Made by a program: the position numbers and the translations under genes
From: Isoetes taiwanensis
Taxonomy: Eukaryota; Streptophyta; Lycopodiopsida; Isoetales; Isoetaceae
Assembly (NCBI GenBank): GCA_021234155.1
Contig: JAJEKV010000056.1
Coordinates: 4,077,330 to 4,141,329 of the forward strand
Direction of reading: 5' to 3'
DNA length: 64,000 bases
Shown: piece after piece, positions 31,996-43,580 of the stretch
Layout of the letters: every line of letters begins with the position of its first letter
Position numbering within the stretch: position 1 is the stretch's first letter
Notes under the pieces: generated by a model
Database searches by the model: none
Seen by the model: only the letters and a program-made list of their open reading frames with translations
What the model was told of the DNA's origin: nothing

Positions 31996-33459
31996 ATCTG
32001 CCATCAAATTGCAAGAATATGTGGAGCTGAATGAATTGAAGAAGGGCAAGTTGGTGGTGGAATTTATAGAAAGCTATAATAGACCATCATGTTACAGGAA
32101 TTGCCTTTTTGTTTGATATGGCTTTGGCAATGTGGTTGCGCCTTTGTTTCACGTGGATTTGTTGATCGAATGGCCTTATCCATTTGCCTTGTGCTCTTCC
32201 AAAGCATTATCGCCCAATCTCCTCCTCATTTGCATTTGCTGTGGAAAGCAGTTTCGGGATTCATGAAAGTATTATTTTGTCTTATACATGTCTCCAATCC
32301 AATCTCTGACACAAAATAATTGTATGATTTATTCAATGGCTACATATCTATTCACATGATAATGCCATCGTGGACATTTTTCCATTTCATAAAGAGCTAT
32401 GTCCATTAATATGGGCACTGCACAAGGGGTGTTTAACAACTCCAAAACAATTTTCTTAGGCAATACAACTTTATTCCAACATTTAATTTTAATTTTGAGT
32501 CATATCACAAAACAAATACATATTACATGGTTTTGTAATGGTAATGAGAATATGGTATTATAATATGGGTTCTATGTCTCTAAATGTAAGATGAAAGTGG
32601 ACTTTTATGATTCCCATGTTCATGTGCATTTATTGAAAGACACAACTCATGGATATTTGACACAAGCTCACCTCAACGACTTGGAGGAGACCATGTCATA
32701 TCACAACATATATAAGCCAGTTTCATTTTTCCTTTGATGTAATATTTTCGTTCCAAGAAAAAATTCGAGAGCGACATGTGTCCCTACAAAATAATAACTG
32801 AAAAAAAAAAATTAACAGCCAAATGCTTGTAGGGCATGATTGCAGGTTACACTGATCATGGCAAAAAAAAAAAAACGAGAAATAACCTCTATTAGTTTTG
32901 CCGGGAAAAAAAAGGATAGAGGATTCATTTTTTCCTAAATTTTTTTTTCCACATTCTAGAACTTCAGAAGCAGCTGCAGAAGAGTGCAGTTCGTGTCGTT
33001 CCTGAGCCATTGGCCTCGTTGTCTGCTTCAGATAACAGCTCTGAGTTGATTGAGATTGAATGTTTTCTCTATTTTCTCTAAATAGGATGCTGAATAGGTT
33101 CCCTCTTCTGTAGTGTTTTCTTTATTTGCACATCACGGTTTTGGTATCAAGGCAATGGGTTGTCTTTTTCAAATGTGTGGTTCTCTGCTACAATCTCTTT
33201 GGACCTAATAATCTCTGCGTGGCTCTCTGCTATAATCTCTCTGGATCAGCCAAGCCGTATAAACTGAAGATATGATCCAACATGAGAAGTTTTGCCCTCA
33301 TTTTGACAGTAACCAATCGACTCTACTTTCTCATTGATTTGAGAACCACATAATTCCCTAGATTTGTGCTTCTGCTCTATTTTGTGGATATATTTAAGAA
33401 TCAATTTTCTCTTTAGATTCTCTGTAAACTTTGATGCATTGATTTTCATTAATTTGTGC

Positions 33460-34139
33460 TTAGGACATCACTAGAACTGGAGGTAGAGCATTTCTTGTAG
33501 CTGAGGAATGCAGAACAACCAAGAAAGGTTGATCATGAATAGATAAAGAAATAACAATGGGAGCTTGAATTGAGACTAAGGTAAGGCTAAACATATGCCT
33601 GAAATGCACGAGGACCTCGATGAAACCTTGCAAAGGCCTCCTTCTCAGGATCAAGCGAGTCAAATTTGGACCATTCAAAGCTTAAGGTCCAACTTCTTAT
33701 AAGGTTCAGTCTTCACCACTATACAATCCGATAAATGCGAATCCACTGGTATCGAAATGCAAATCCTTGGACCATTCATGATAGAGTGTGAGATATGAAC
33801 TCCGAGTCTATTTGCAATTGCCACTAAAAAATTATGAATCATTACATCTGGAGGAAGATTAGGCATCGTGAATCAGCAAGGCATCTTTAATGCACGAAGA
33901 ATATCTAGTGTAATCCACATTATATATTCCCCGCCAAGGGGATGAATTCCTTTAGACTCTAAAGAGTTCACTGCATCATTATTATCAAACATAATTAGAA
34001 CAAATTTTTTTGCCAACAGCTTGATGGACTGGAAAGGAGGAAGCTGAAGGCATCGCAAAAGACGAGATAACCAAATACGAAATCGTGAGACATATAAGTA
34101 GCCACTAGTAAAATAGCCAAGGACTGCACAAGAGGACAA
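33460..34139 (-). pseudogene. LINE ORF1-like (DUF4283-type) relic, unit A
   Basis: The minus-strand frame reads FVLIMFDNNDAVNSLESKGI, LGGEYIMWITLDILRALKMPC, then a TGA at 33873 where Trp is expected, then MPNLPPDVMIHNFLVAIANR and RICISIPVDSHLSDCIVVKT. The order of a substitution-rich half, a Trp-rich centre and a second half ending in RICI...D...L matches the DUF4283 domain of plant LINE ORF1 proteins. The frame shifts again near 33678. It does not belong to the plus-strand LINE at 36.9 kb. Confidence 0.5.
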
Positions 34140-34863
34140 GTTCTCAGCACGTTTTAATGTATGCCCATCAATATTTATCTAACAAAACAAACTACTTATA
34201 CTCCATAGATCTATTTCATAAAAATAGCTAGTTGTACATGCAGAGTTTTTAGTCTTAAAGGGCGATATATGTGTCTGTATTGCAGTTTTTAAAGCTTACA
34301 TCAGAACAAAAGCACATTTGCAGGCCAAACTTGTCCATGAACAAGTTTATTGGATGAAATTATAGGCAACACATTATTGAATTTCCACAGTGTGGAAATC
34401 TAAAGGAAGCATTGTTTGCCTTTGCATTGCACTCAATGCCTTTTTTGTGTGGTTGCTGATAACCATAATTTAAACACTTCTTGGGTAGCATGTCATAAAT
34501 GGTAGGTAAAAATGTGACAAATAATGTTTATCATAACAGATACAAGCAATTTAAACAAAGTTTCAAAAGAATTTCATGGTTTCAAGAAATTCCATGCAAA
34601 TATATGATTGAATTGAAGTTGATAGGCATCTGTTCCTTGAGCGTAGAGCAAAAAAAAGATGTCGATTCATCGCTTATGATCGAGTTGATCTGATTGCATT
34701 TGTTGATTATCAGTGGTAGTAAGAGAAGACAGATTAAGACAAGAGAAATTTTGAATTCGAAATTGATATGGAAACTCGTCTGGATAGAAGCTTTTTCATT
34801 GCAGAGGCAAAACGGCCCGATTTGAATAGCGAGGGTTTACGCTTAATTCTTTGAAGTTGAAAT

Positions 34864-35262
34864 TCAAGCATACAAGCATATGTGAATGTAAAGTGAGCCT
34901 AAAGAAGGATGAGAGGGAGCGCTAGAATGGGTATGTTCTTCCTTGACAGCTTCTATACAAAGCCCACAAAGATAATGCCCATAAAAAGATTTTTTAATCC
35001 GACCCACGTAGCCAAGAGTGCATTCTTCAAGATGCTCACAACACTCGCATCCTACATGCACTGTTATATTGCTATTAAGATCTGCCATCAAATTGCAAAA
35101 CAAATATGGAGCACAACTGAATGAAGAAGGGCAAGTTGATGGGTCGAATTTATAAAAAGGCATATGGAGTCTCCAGCCACAGACATTGCCTTTTTGTTGT
35201 AATAGCTTCAGTATGTGGTTGGGCTTTTGTTTCACGTGAATTTGTTTATCAAGTGGTCTCAT
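34864..35262 (-). pseudogene. DUF1677 protein fragment, unit A
   Basis: The domain reads VHVGCECCEHLEECTLGYVG, a spacer, then HYLCGLCIEAVKEEHTHSS, with all the Cys positions of DUF1677 present. After PSHPSLGS the frame is lost where unit A has AAAGTGAGCC and unit B has AAGGCAGAGCC, so the break coincides with a missing CAG. DUF1677 proteins are small plant proteins of unknown function, normally 80-150 residues. Start not established. Confidence 0.65.
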
Positions 35263-35399
35263 CCATTTCTCTCGTGCTATTCCAAAGCCTCATCACACAA
35301 CCTCATCCTCATTTTTACTTCCTCCCAAAATGCAGAAAAATAGTTGGGGATCGCTTTGTCTTATGCTCTTTATAGTTAGATAGGACATATCATATCTAT

Positions 35400-36860
35400 G
35401 CTAGCTTTCTAGATCTAAGATGACAAAAAACTAGTCTGTTTCTAACTAAATGTTTATCATGTGTACCTTTCGTTGTGCAATACGTGATTAGACTTTTTTC
35501 CATATACTTGCAATTAGTATGTGGGTTGCATTCACCTTTGGCCTTACTCTATTCGTCTTATGTCATATGAAACCATCCTAGGAGTATTGGATATTGAGAG
35601 ACATGGTTTAGCAACTTCAAAATATTCTCTAACATTGAATGAGAAACCAAGCATGTGCAATCAACTCTAGATCACGTTATGTTAACAATCGCATTATATG
35701 GTTATGGTTTACCATGGGGTGCCATACGTGGTAAATCACCAATAGGTTTCACTAAAGATAAGAACTCTCAAGATGAAAATGAACATAGGAAGCCACAATT
35801 GTAGCCATATATATTCCTTATACTATCCTATCTTAGACTAAAAAGGAGATCTTGGTCTTTATTGATTTACGTTTCATCTACATACCACAAACCAATAAAG
35901 TATGTGAATCACGTACAACCAATGACCAATAAGATATGCAGGCCCACTTTGAAAGATGCGTGTTCTTACTCGCAAATTTTCACCACACATACTAGGATGT
36001 TAGTCGTATTTCCAAATGAATGCCCAAATGGAAGTTTCTTGTAGCTACAACTCTTACTTGTTCACTCATCCTCCTCCTCCTCCTTTATTACAAGATATAT
36101 AGTGGAATGCTAATTGGAATGCGATTGCTGTTTGGGAGCGGTCAGGGAACGTGAGAGCTATAAATGAAAAAAAACACCCCCTTGCATTCCGCAATAATAA
36201 AACAATTTAGGAGCTTGCCACTTGTTGCATATCATCACCGTGAACAATTTTTACTTTCCCAAAAGGACAAACCCTCGTTTGATATTGTAATACAGGGGAC
36301 AAAAAATATTCTCTAGATTCCCAGGTCAAGGGAGGTCATATAATGTAGACAATATTTTCCAACCATTAACTTCGATTTTTTGGCTTTATATATTCTTAGT
36401 AGCCCCACCCCTCGTTTGCATCTTTCTGCTCATGCGTTGGATGGCTTGATAGGAAAAACCCAACCCTGTTTTTCTCCTTGGCGAATGGGGCTCTTATCGA
36501 CGGAGTCGTTTGGCACCTCGATCAATGACCCCGCCGCGGTATCCATAAGAGGATCACCAATTACGATGGGTTTTGTATGTAAGCATCTCGATCGAAGAGC
36601 TTGGGGATACATTGTTATTGAACTGACATGTTGTTTGATTAACTTACAAGCATTAACACGCTCGATTCTTTGAGCACAATGCAAAAACCTCAATCTACAA
36701 ACATATCTTGCCAGATTTGCCATATATTATAGAACTTTCAATGATCTCATAGTGTTGTTTGGCTGATTTGAGCTGCTCTATCATGATGGATTGCTTTTGT
36801 TGTGTGTATTATTGTGTAAGATATTGTTGATATTCTTTTATTTTGTAATACTTTGTAGAG
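35400..36860. other. Unit A interior without a recognised gene
   Basis: This stretch and its partner 43880-45340 are almost identical. The longest frames lie at 36380-36673 (plus) and 36430-36723 (minus) and overlap. The minus one reads TKPIVIGDPLMDTAAG and PIRQGEKQGWVFPIKPSN, which has a protein-like feel, but I know no family for it. A (TCC)n run lies near 36070. Nothing else is supported. Confidence 0.4.
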
Positions 36861-36879
36861 ATGTACTGCTTTGCAGTTA

Positions 36880-37320
36880 CATATTTTTTCAATCCCACGT
36901 AGCATATTTATGAAAGCAAGTGGTCCCTTCAGCTCTCACCTCCTAGTTGGAGACGTATGTGGACTTGGGCTTGGGATAAACTACTCCATCCTAAGGTGGC
37001 TGTGCTTTGGTGGCAGATTCTTCACAGATGCCCTCGGGTGAATGCGCTTGTCCACAGATTTGATCCTCGGCTGTCAGCACTCTGCCCACTGTGCAAGCAA
37101 AGGGACGAGACCATTGAGCATTGTTTCTTTTTATGTGATCATCTCCAGCCTGTTTGGTCTTGGCTGCTTTCTCTTTTTCATGGATGCTCTAGTGAATTGC
37201 CCACCGTTAGATATGGGAATATTCTGAGGTATATGCCCTCTAGTGCGATCCCATGCGTACACGTCATTGCGCAATGGGGTCAAACGCTGATGTGGCTCTA
37301 TTTTCAAGGGCCCCTTGACA
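36880..37320 (+). pseudogene. LINE ORF2 zinc-binding (zf-RVT) region, unit A
   Basis: The frame reads SKWSLQLSPPSWRRMWTWAW, KLLHPKVAVLWWQILHRCPR and CPLCKQRDETIEHCFFLCDH. This is the reverse-transcriptase zinc-binding domain found at the C-terminus of plant LINE ORF2 (PKVxxxLWxxLH, then CPLC...ETxxHxxxxC). It breaks off near 37320. The rest of the same LINE resumes about 3.4 kb later at 40690, on the far side of the HUH-endonuclease insert. Confidence 0.8.
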
Positions 37321-37683
37321 TCCATTGCCAGTAATTTAAATGTGATTTTGACCTCAACATAGCAACTGGCCCTGCTGGCTGCACTAAAGTAGGAACGGCT
37401 GAAGCTTCTAAAGACGTCTCCAATGGGGCTTGTGCCACAAGCTTCCCTGGAACAGTACCGGATTGGGCTTGCTGATCACCTGCAAAGGGGAAGCTGTATG
37501 TCCAAATGAAGATGGCTGTTGTAAAGTTTACAGAAGGCATAGTTTCGAAATGAACCACCAGAAACATTTATGCTACCCTCGACTATTACCACATGCTTGT
37601 GCTTGAAAAAATACAGATAAAACTTCCTACTGTACAATAAGAAACACTGTACGCCAATTCTGTTAACAAAGATTAAGAGTTTA

Positions 37684-37956
37684 CGAGTCTAAGTTAGATA
37701 TTGGGGTACAAAAAAGCGCGACAAGCAGAAGCGGATAAAGCAGGTAAAGCTCAAGCAAAACGTACCTTTTCGCCGACCTCAAATCCAGCTCCGAATCAGA
37801 AGAACTAAGCATTCCATGTCATCGATCTGGAAGCAATTTGCTAAAAACGGATCATCATGTTCCCGCTCTCCAAGCACCTCCAAGCACAGCGGACCAAGCA
37901 CGAAAAGCAGCGCGTCCGGACGGGTGCTTTTGTACCCCAATATCTAACTTAGACCC
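37684..37956. mobile_element. PIF/Harbinger-like MITE, present only in unit A
   Basis: The ends are inverted repeats: left CGAGTCTAAGTTAGATATTG continuing GGGTACAAAA, right the reverse complement starting GGGTCTAAG. TTA flanks both sides (37681-37683 and 37957-37959). The unit B sequence at about 46158-46170 (AGAGTTTACCTGATAGG) is the uninterrupted site with a single TTA. A 3-bp TTA duplication with GGGTCT-type ends fits Tourist-like MITEs of the PIF/Harbinger superfamily. No ORF. Confidence 0.92.
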
Positions 37957-38407
37957 TTACCTGATAGGATGAACTCAAGTCACAACTTAAGTCTGGCAAG
38001 TTAAGTGACAAAAATGAAGAGAATGAACTAAAAAGAAAAGCATCTGGAAATATTCCTTAAAACAAGGCTCTCCTGTAAGTTGCTGCATGCGTTGACATGC
38101 CAACCCCTTTCAATGAGGATATGGAACTAAGCGGTAGCAGCTAAGAATGTGAATGCAACAACTTGAAGAATGACAAGCTAATTCATTGTAGTATCTTACA
38201 CCAGCGAAAACATAATGGCTAAAACCACACAACCTGTGGACCATATGATTGCAGCAGCAGATACTTGTGCATGGGCCCCAAATTAGAAGACATAAATAGG
38301 CCTGGCTCTTAAAATAGAGAAGAGTAGAAGAAAAGCTACCTATCTGTTGCACCACATATACAGGCGGCGTTGACAAAGAAGGAAAGAAGGTGAAGCAGGC
38401 GAGTGGA

Positions 38408-38490
38408 AAGAGGACACAGTGGGGGATTTGAACCCCCTGAAGGATCTGTGACTCAAAGCGATCTGCCAGCCCTTAAAGGGGGGGCTATTC
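38408..38490. repeat. Palindrome cluster, unit A (eroded)
   Basis: Counterpart of 46620-46705. GGGGGATTTGAACCCCC is still present, but the middle palindrome is lost (CTGAAGGATCTGTGACTC replaces the CTGCGCAGTGCGCAG region) and the third is damaged. Confidence 0.6.
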
Positions 38491-38961
38491 CCATGCACAT
38501 GCAGATGCAATCAGACCATGTTTTCCCATGAGTTTTTGAGTTTTGAGTTTTTTTTTCTTTTCGACATTCAATGCCATGAAGCCAAAAAGCGGACAAATCT
38601 GGTTTTCCCAAGCAAAGACAAGCATTTTTAGCTGACTGCGGTCCATTTGCGCGAGCCATTTTCCATGTTTTGCCACTTTTTTTTTTCCCTTTTCTCATTC
38701 CCTACGACACGCCACCACGAAAGCACCACGGTAAGCAAGCAAACCAAGCAAATCACACACTCTAGTTGTTGTTCATGACAGCGTTGTGCCGCCTGGCCAA
38801 AGCATCAATACGCCGCAATTCCCTCAGAAGAAGTGCCCGTGCAAGGTTCATATCGCCGCATATATGTCGCCGCTCATCATCGTGGTGACCTCCACCTCTT
38901 CCCATTCCATATGATACACGGCCTCTTCCAATGCCGCAAAGAGCCTCCAAAAGCCGCATCC

Positions 38962-40350
38962 TAAACGATCCGACAGAGGCGACCCCACTGAGACTCGCCC
39001 GGGGTGTTAATGTTAACAACACTTGCCACAACATCCAGAGCCACCTGCACACGCTCCCTGTTCGGAGAGAAGACAACAGGAGAGGGGGCAGCATTGTGGA
39101 TTACATCATGGACATTTGGCCCGGGAGCAGCAGGTCTGTGCGGAGGGGAAGATGGGCCCTCCTCATCACTTTCAATGTTAATGACGCCATCAGCTGGCCT
39201 CATCCCAACAGGTGCGGCGGATCTGGCGCTAATGGCAACCCCATTCCCAACCTCCATACCAAAGCACGATCCATCTCTATTCCAGGCATAGTAACTGCAA
39301 ACAAAGATACAAAATCAAAGCAAACAAAGACATATGTACAAAAGTTGCAGGCAGCCCCCTACAACGACAAGTCACCCAATTGCCATTGTGTAATTTGTTG
39401 TATCAAGAGCGATGAAGTCAGTGCCAAGCATGTCCCCAACAGCCTCGGGTCTGAATTCAGCATCCTCCCCTTCCACAAAATTCTCATCCATGTCTCCAGG
39501 CGTGGCAGCCTCGTCCCAGTATCTTTTCCTACCCTTCCCAATCCATTTGAATGGGCTCCATCCCAGTAGGGATCCCATCAACACACATCTACAATCGCGG
39601 CAACGCCCACACGGGGTTGATTATTAGGGTGCCGGCGGCCTTCACCCTATGCTCAGAGATAAAGGCAGTATTAGAAGGAAGGATCCAGCTAGTAGACAAC
39701 ACAAATTTCCCGGTTCTAAGCATGCTAGTGCTAGAGCTCAGATGCCTTCCACCATGATAGTTTACAAAATGAAGAGCCCTTCCCAACAGGTTTCTGTTAT
39801 CCAGAACTACCACATGCTGAATGTACCCTGCACCATACAGCAAGTACAGGTCCTTCCCCATCTCCAATTGGCGCTCCGAAACATTCTTTGTGTGTAGCTT
39901 GAAATGGGGCTTCCCCATATCCTTCATGCAATACCCTATGAGCCCCTCAAAACAATGGAGCTTCGTATTCCTTAATGCCTTGCACACAAGGACAACCCCC
40001 ACAGGCTTCTTAGCTCCCCACCCAAACCTGCGCTTCATGGCCAAATTGACTACTCTAGGGGACTTGAGAGCTAGCCTAAACACACACTGGTAATGCAGGT
40101 GATCTAGGTCACTCCCCTCTCTCACCGCAATAAAGACTGACACCTCCTCCTCACAGAATTTAATCAGCATGTCATAGAACTCTGGGGGTGCATCCTTGCC
40201 TGCCACACCCAGGGTAACACTGACGTCTATGAGGCCTATGCCTTCATCCTCAGGGCCATCTGTGCATGCCTCCACAGCAGACCTGCCAGAAGAGGACTCT
40301 CGCTGCCCATTCCTGCCTGCCCGGCCTGCTCTTCTAGCATCCCTCCTCAT
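38962..40350 (-). pseudogene. HUH (Rep-like) endonuclease gene, degraded copy
   Basis: Unit A copy of the gene at 46973-48572. The N-terminal catalytic region (40350 to about 39650) is open and keeps SVTLG, DHLHYQ and GYCMKD. Further on the frame breaks several times, near 40140, 39770, 39600 and 39200. Most breaks fall where unit B has CAG or CTG and unit A has CG, CGA or GA. The breaks may therefore reflect consensus error at these sites rather than true decay. Confidence 0.7.
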
Positions 40351-40689
40351 GGAAAGAAAAGAAACAAAAGAAGAAATAAGAGAAGCGAATGAAGCTCACC
40401 TGCTGAAGGCGCCTCCAAGCTCACGATTTATACAGACATATTGGCGGCTTCCCCATCTTATCCACTCCCACGATGCCAGAAACGACAAGCATGGCCTTCC
40501 AAACATAGCGCCCTACATCCCGAACACAGTCTGGCTACTAACCATTGCTGAATGCACCCCAAATGAAAAACAGTCGAAAATGGCAAAGATTCCCTTACGC
40601 CCGATTGGTGTACGCTTTTCGATACAATACACCCCAATAACCATTACAACCTTATGTTACAAACATACCCTTTCACAAACTAGCAAACT

Positions 40690-41091
40690 ATATCATGTGA
40701 CATTGACAAGTCAGCAAGTGCTTCTGGCTATTTATCCAGATACTTGGAATAAGGTGCGGAGTCAAGCATTTCATTTGGCATCAGGATGGTTGTTGTGGTC
40801 CATTTGGAAGCGCGGAAGATTGTGTATCTTTCAGGGTTTGGATATTCCCCCTGCAGTAGTCCTCCATGACGCACAAGGTAGAATCGCTAAGGCCTACCAT
40901 TGTTCTTCGCTTGCTCCTGCCAAGCGACAATTGATATTTGAGTCCTATTTGAGTGTGTTGTCTTATGCATAGGTTGCTGGTTCTATTCAGTGAATCATGA
41001 TTATCCTCTGAGATTTTATTCCCGCCTCTGCATTTGTATCTGGCTTTTGGCTTAGTGTTTCAATAAAGCTTGTCGTTCTTCAAAAAAAAAA
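40690..41091 (+). pseudogene. LINE 3' end with poly-A, unit A
   Basis: The frame reads YPDTWNKVRSQAFHLASGWL, LWSIWKRGRLCIFQG and on to YLSVLSYA and a stop at 40972, the C-terminus typical of this plant LINE group. The 3' UTR follows, ending AATAAAGCTTGTCGTTCTTC and an A-tract at 41081-41091. It continues the LINE whose zf-RVT part ends near 37320. Confidence 0.8.
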
Positions 41092-41801
41092 AATTATGAA
41101 ATCACAATGGAAGTAACAAACTCTTATATCAGGTTAAGAATTCTTCCTTAGAATTAAATTATGGCGTATAACTAAAGTTTATATTGTTGGTGTTGGAGTT
41201 TATAATAGACTTTGTTATAAATGGATTAGACTTTCAACGAGGTAAGTTCTACTAGACGGCATCCTAAAATTTTTTCCTAAATTTTTTTTTCCACATTCTA
41301 GAACTTCAGAAGCAGCTGCAGAAGAGTGCAGTTCGTGTCGTTCCTGAGCCATTGGCCTCGTTGTCTGCTTCAGATAACAGCTCTGAGTTGATTGAGATTG
41401 AATGTTTTCTCTATTTTCTCTAAATAGGATGCTGAATAGGTTCCCTCTTCTGTAGTGTTTTCTTTATTTGCACATCACGGTTTTGGTATCAAGGCAATGG
41501 GTTGTCTTTTTCAAATGTGTGGTTCTCTGCTACAATCTCTTTGGACCTAATAATCTCTGCGTGGCTCTCTGCTATAATCTCTCTGGATCAGCCAAGCCGT
41601 ATAAACTGAAGATATGATCCAACATGAGAAGTTTTGCCCTCATTTTGACAGTAACCAATCGACTCTACTTTCTCATTGATTTGAGAACCGCATAATTCCC
41701 TAGATTTGTGCTTCTGCTCTATTTTGTGGATATATTTAAGAATCAATTTTCTCTTTAGATTCTCTGCAAACTTTGATGCATTGATTTTCATTAATTTGTG
41801 C

Positions 41802-42421
41802 TTAGGACATCACTAGAACTGGAGGTAGAGCATTTCTTGTAGCTGAGGAATGCAGAACAACCAAGAAAGGTTGATCATGAATAGATAAAGAAATAACAAT
41901 GGGAGCTTGAATTGAGACTAAGGTAAGGCTAAACATATGCCTGAAATGCACGAGGACCTCGATGAAAGCTTGCAAAGGCCTCCTTCTCAGGATCAAGCGA
42001 GACAAATTTGGACCATTCAAAGCTTAAGGTCCAACTTCTTATAAGGTTCAGTCTTCACCACTATACAATCCGATAAATGCGAATCCACTGGTATCGAAAT
42101 GCAAATCCTTGGACCATTCATGATAGAGTGTGAGATATGAACTCCGAGTCTATTTGCAATTGCCACTAAAAAATTATGAATCATTACATCTGGAGGAAGA
42201 TTAGGCATCGTGAATCAGCAAGGCATCTTTAATGCACGAAGAATATCTAGTGTAATCCACATTATATATTCCCCGCCAAGGGGATGAATTCCTTTAGACT
42301 CTAAAGAGTTCACTGCATCATTATTATCAAACATAATTAGAACAAATTTTTTTGCCAACAACTTGATGGACTGGAAAGGAGGAAGTTGAAGGCGCGCAAA
42401 AAACGAGATAACCAAATACAA
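41802..42421 (-). pseudogene. LINE ORF1-like (DUF4283-type) relic, unit B
   Basis: Copy of the relic at 33460-34139 with the same TGA and frame changes. Its 5' part is disrupted by a local duplication of about 150 bp: the block from CCAAGGGGATGAATTCC at about 42277 recurs at 42428. Confidence 0.5.
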
Positions 42422-43234
42422 AATCGCCCAAGGGGATGAATTCCTTTAGACTCTAAAGAGTTCATTTGCATCATTATTATCAAACATAATTAGAACAAAT
42501 TTTTTGCCAACATGACTTGATGGATTTGGAAAGGAGGAAGTCAAGGCATCGCAAAAAGACGAGATAACCAAATACTGAAATCGTGAGACATATAAGTAGC
42601 CACTAGTAAAATAGCCAAGGGCGCACAAGAGGACAAGTTCTCAAAGACGCGTTTTAATGTATGCCCATCAATATTTATCTAACAAAACAAACTACTTATA
42701 CTCCATAGATCTATTTCATAAAAAATAGCTAGTTGTACATGCGAGTTTTTAGTCTTAAAGGGCGATATATATGTGTGCGTATTGCAGTTTTAAAGCTTAC
42801 ATCGTAAGAAAAGCACATTTTGCAGGCCAAACTTGTCCATGAACAAGTTTATTGGATGAAATTATAGGCAACACATTATTGAATTTCCACGATTGTGGAA
42901 ATCTAAAGGAAGCATTGTTTGCCTTTGCATTGCACTCAATGCCTTTTTGTGTGGTTCGATAACCATAATTTAAACACTTCTTGGGTAGCATGTCATAAAT
43001 GGTAGGTAAAAATGTGACAAATAATATTTATCATAACAGATACAAGCAATTTAAACAAAGTTTCAAAAGAATTTCATGGTTTCAAGAAATTCCATGCAAA
43101 TACATGATTGAATTGAAGTTGATAGGCATCTGTTCCTTGAGCGTAGAGCAAAAAAAAGATGTCGATTCATCGCTTATGATCCGAGTTGATCTGATTGCAT
43201 TTGTTGATTATCAGTGGTAGTAAGAGAAAACAGA

Positions 43235-43580
43235 TTAAGACAAGAGAAATTTTGAATTCGAAATTGATATGGAAACTCGTCTGGATAGAAGCTTTTTCAT
43301 TGCAGAGGCAGCAACAGCGATATGAATAGCAGGTTTCTGCTTAATTGCTGAGTTGAAATTCAAGCATACAAGCATATGTGAATGTAAGGCAGAGCCTAAA
43401 GAAGGATGAGAGGGAGCGCTAGAATGGGTATGTTCTTCCTTGACAGCTTCTATACAAAGCCCACAAAGATAATGCCCATAAAAAGATTTTTTAATCCGAC
43501 CCACGTAGACAAGAGTGCATTCTTCAAGATGCTCACAACACTCTCATCCTACATGCACTGTTATATTGCTATTAAGATCT
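43235..43580 (-). pseudogene. DUF1677 protein fragment, unit B
   Basis: The frame is open past the unit A break, reading SLGSALHSHMLVCLNFNSA and on. The first Cys of the CECC motif is a TGA here (near 43549), whereas unit A has TGC. Neither copy is fully open, but the lesions are at different places, so the progenitor may have been intact when the segment duplicated. Confidence 0.6.

Larger units (their letters stand above)
37320..40690 (-). mobile_element. HUH-endonuclease element inserted in a LINE, unit A
   Basis: Sequence between the two halves of a LINE 3' region. It holds a minus-strand gene for a Rep-like HUH endonuclease (38962-40350) and noncoding flanks of about 0.3 and 1.6 kb. The exact ends are not resolved: no terminal inverted repeat or target duplication is obvious, as expected for rolling-circle or single-strand transposition. 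A 273-bp MITE sits in the 3' flank. The unit B copy (45800-48910) lacks the MITE and has a better gene. Confidence 0.6.
32928..41269. repeat. Tandem duplication unit A (8342 bp)
   Basis: The sequence starting TTTTTTCCTAAATTTTTTTT at 32928 restarts at 41270, and almost the whole interval is repeated in order. Units A and B are nearly identical over long stretches (for example 35380-36160 against 43860-44640). They differ by a 273-bp MITE present only in A, a local duplication of about 150 bp present only in B (42275-42575), and many small changes at CAG/CTG sites. Confidence 0.95.
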
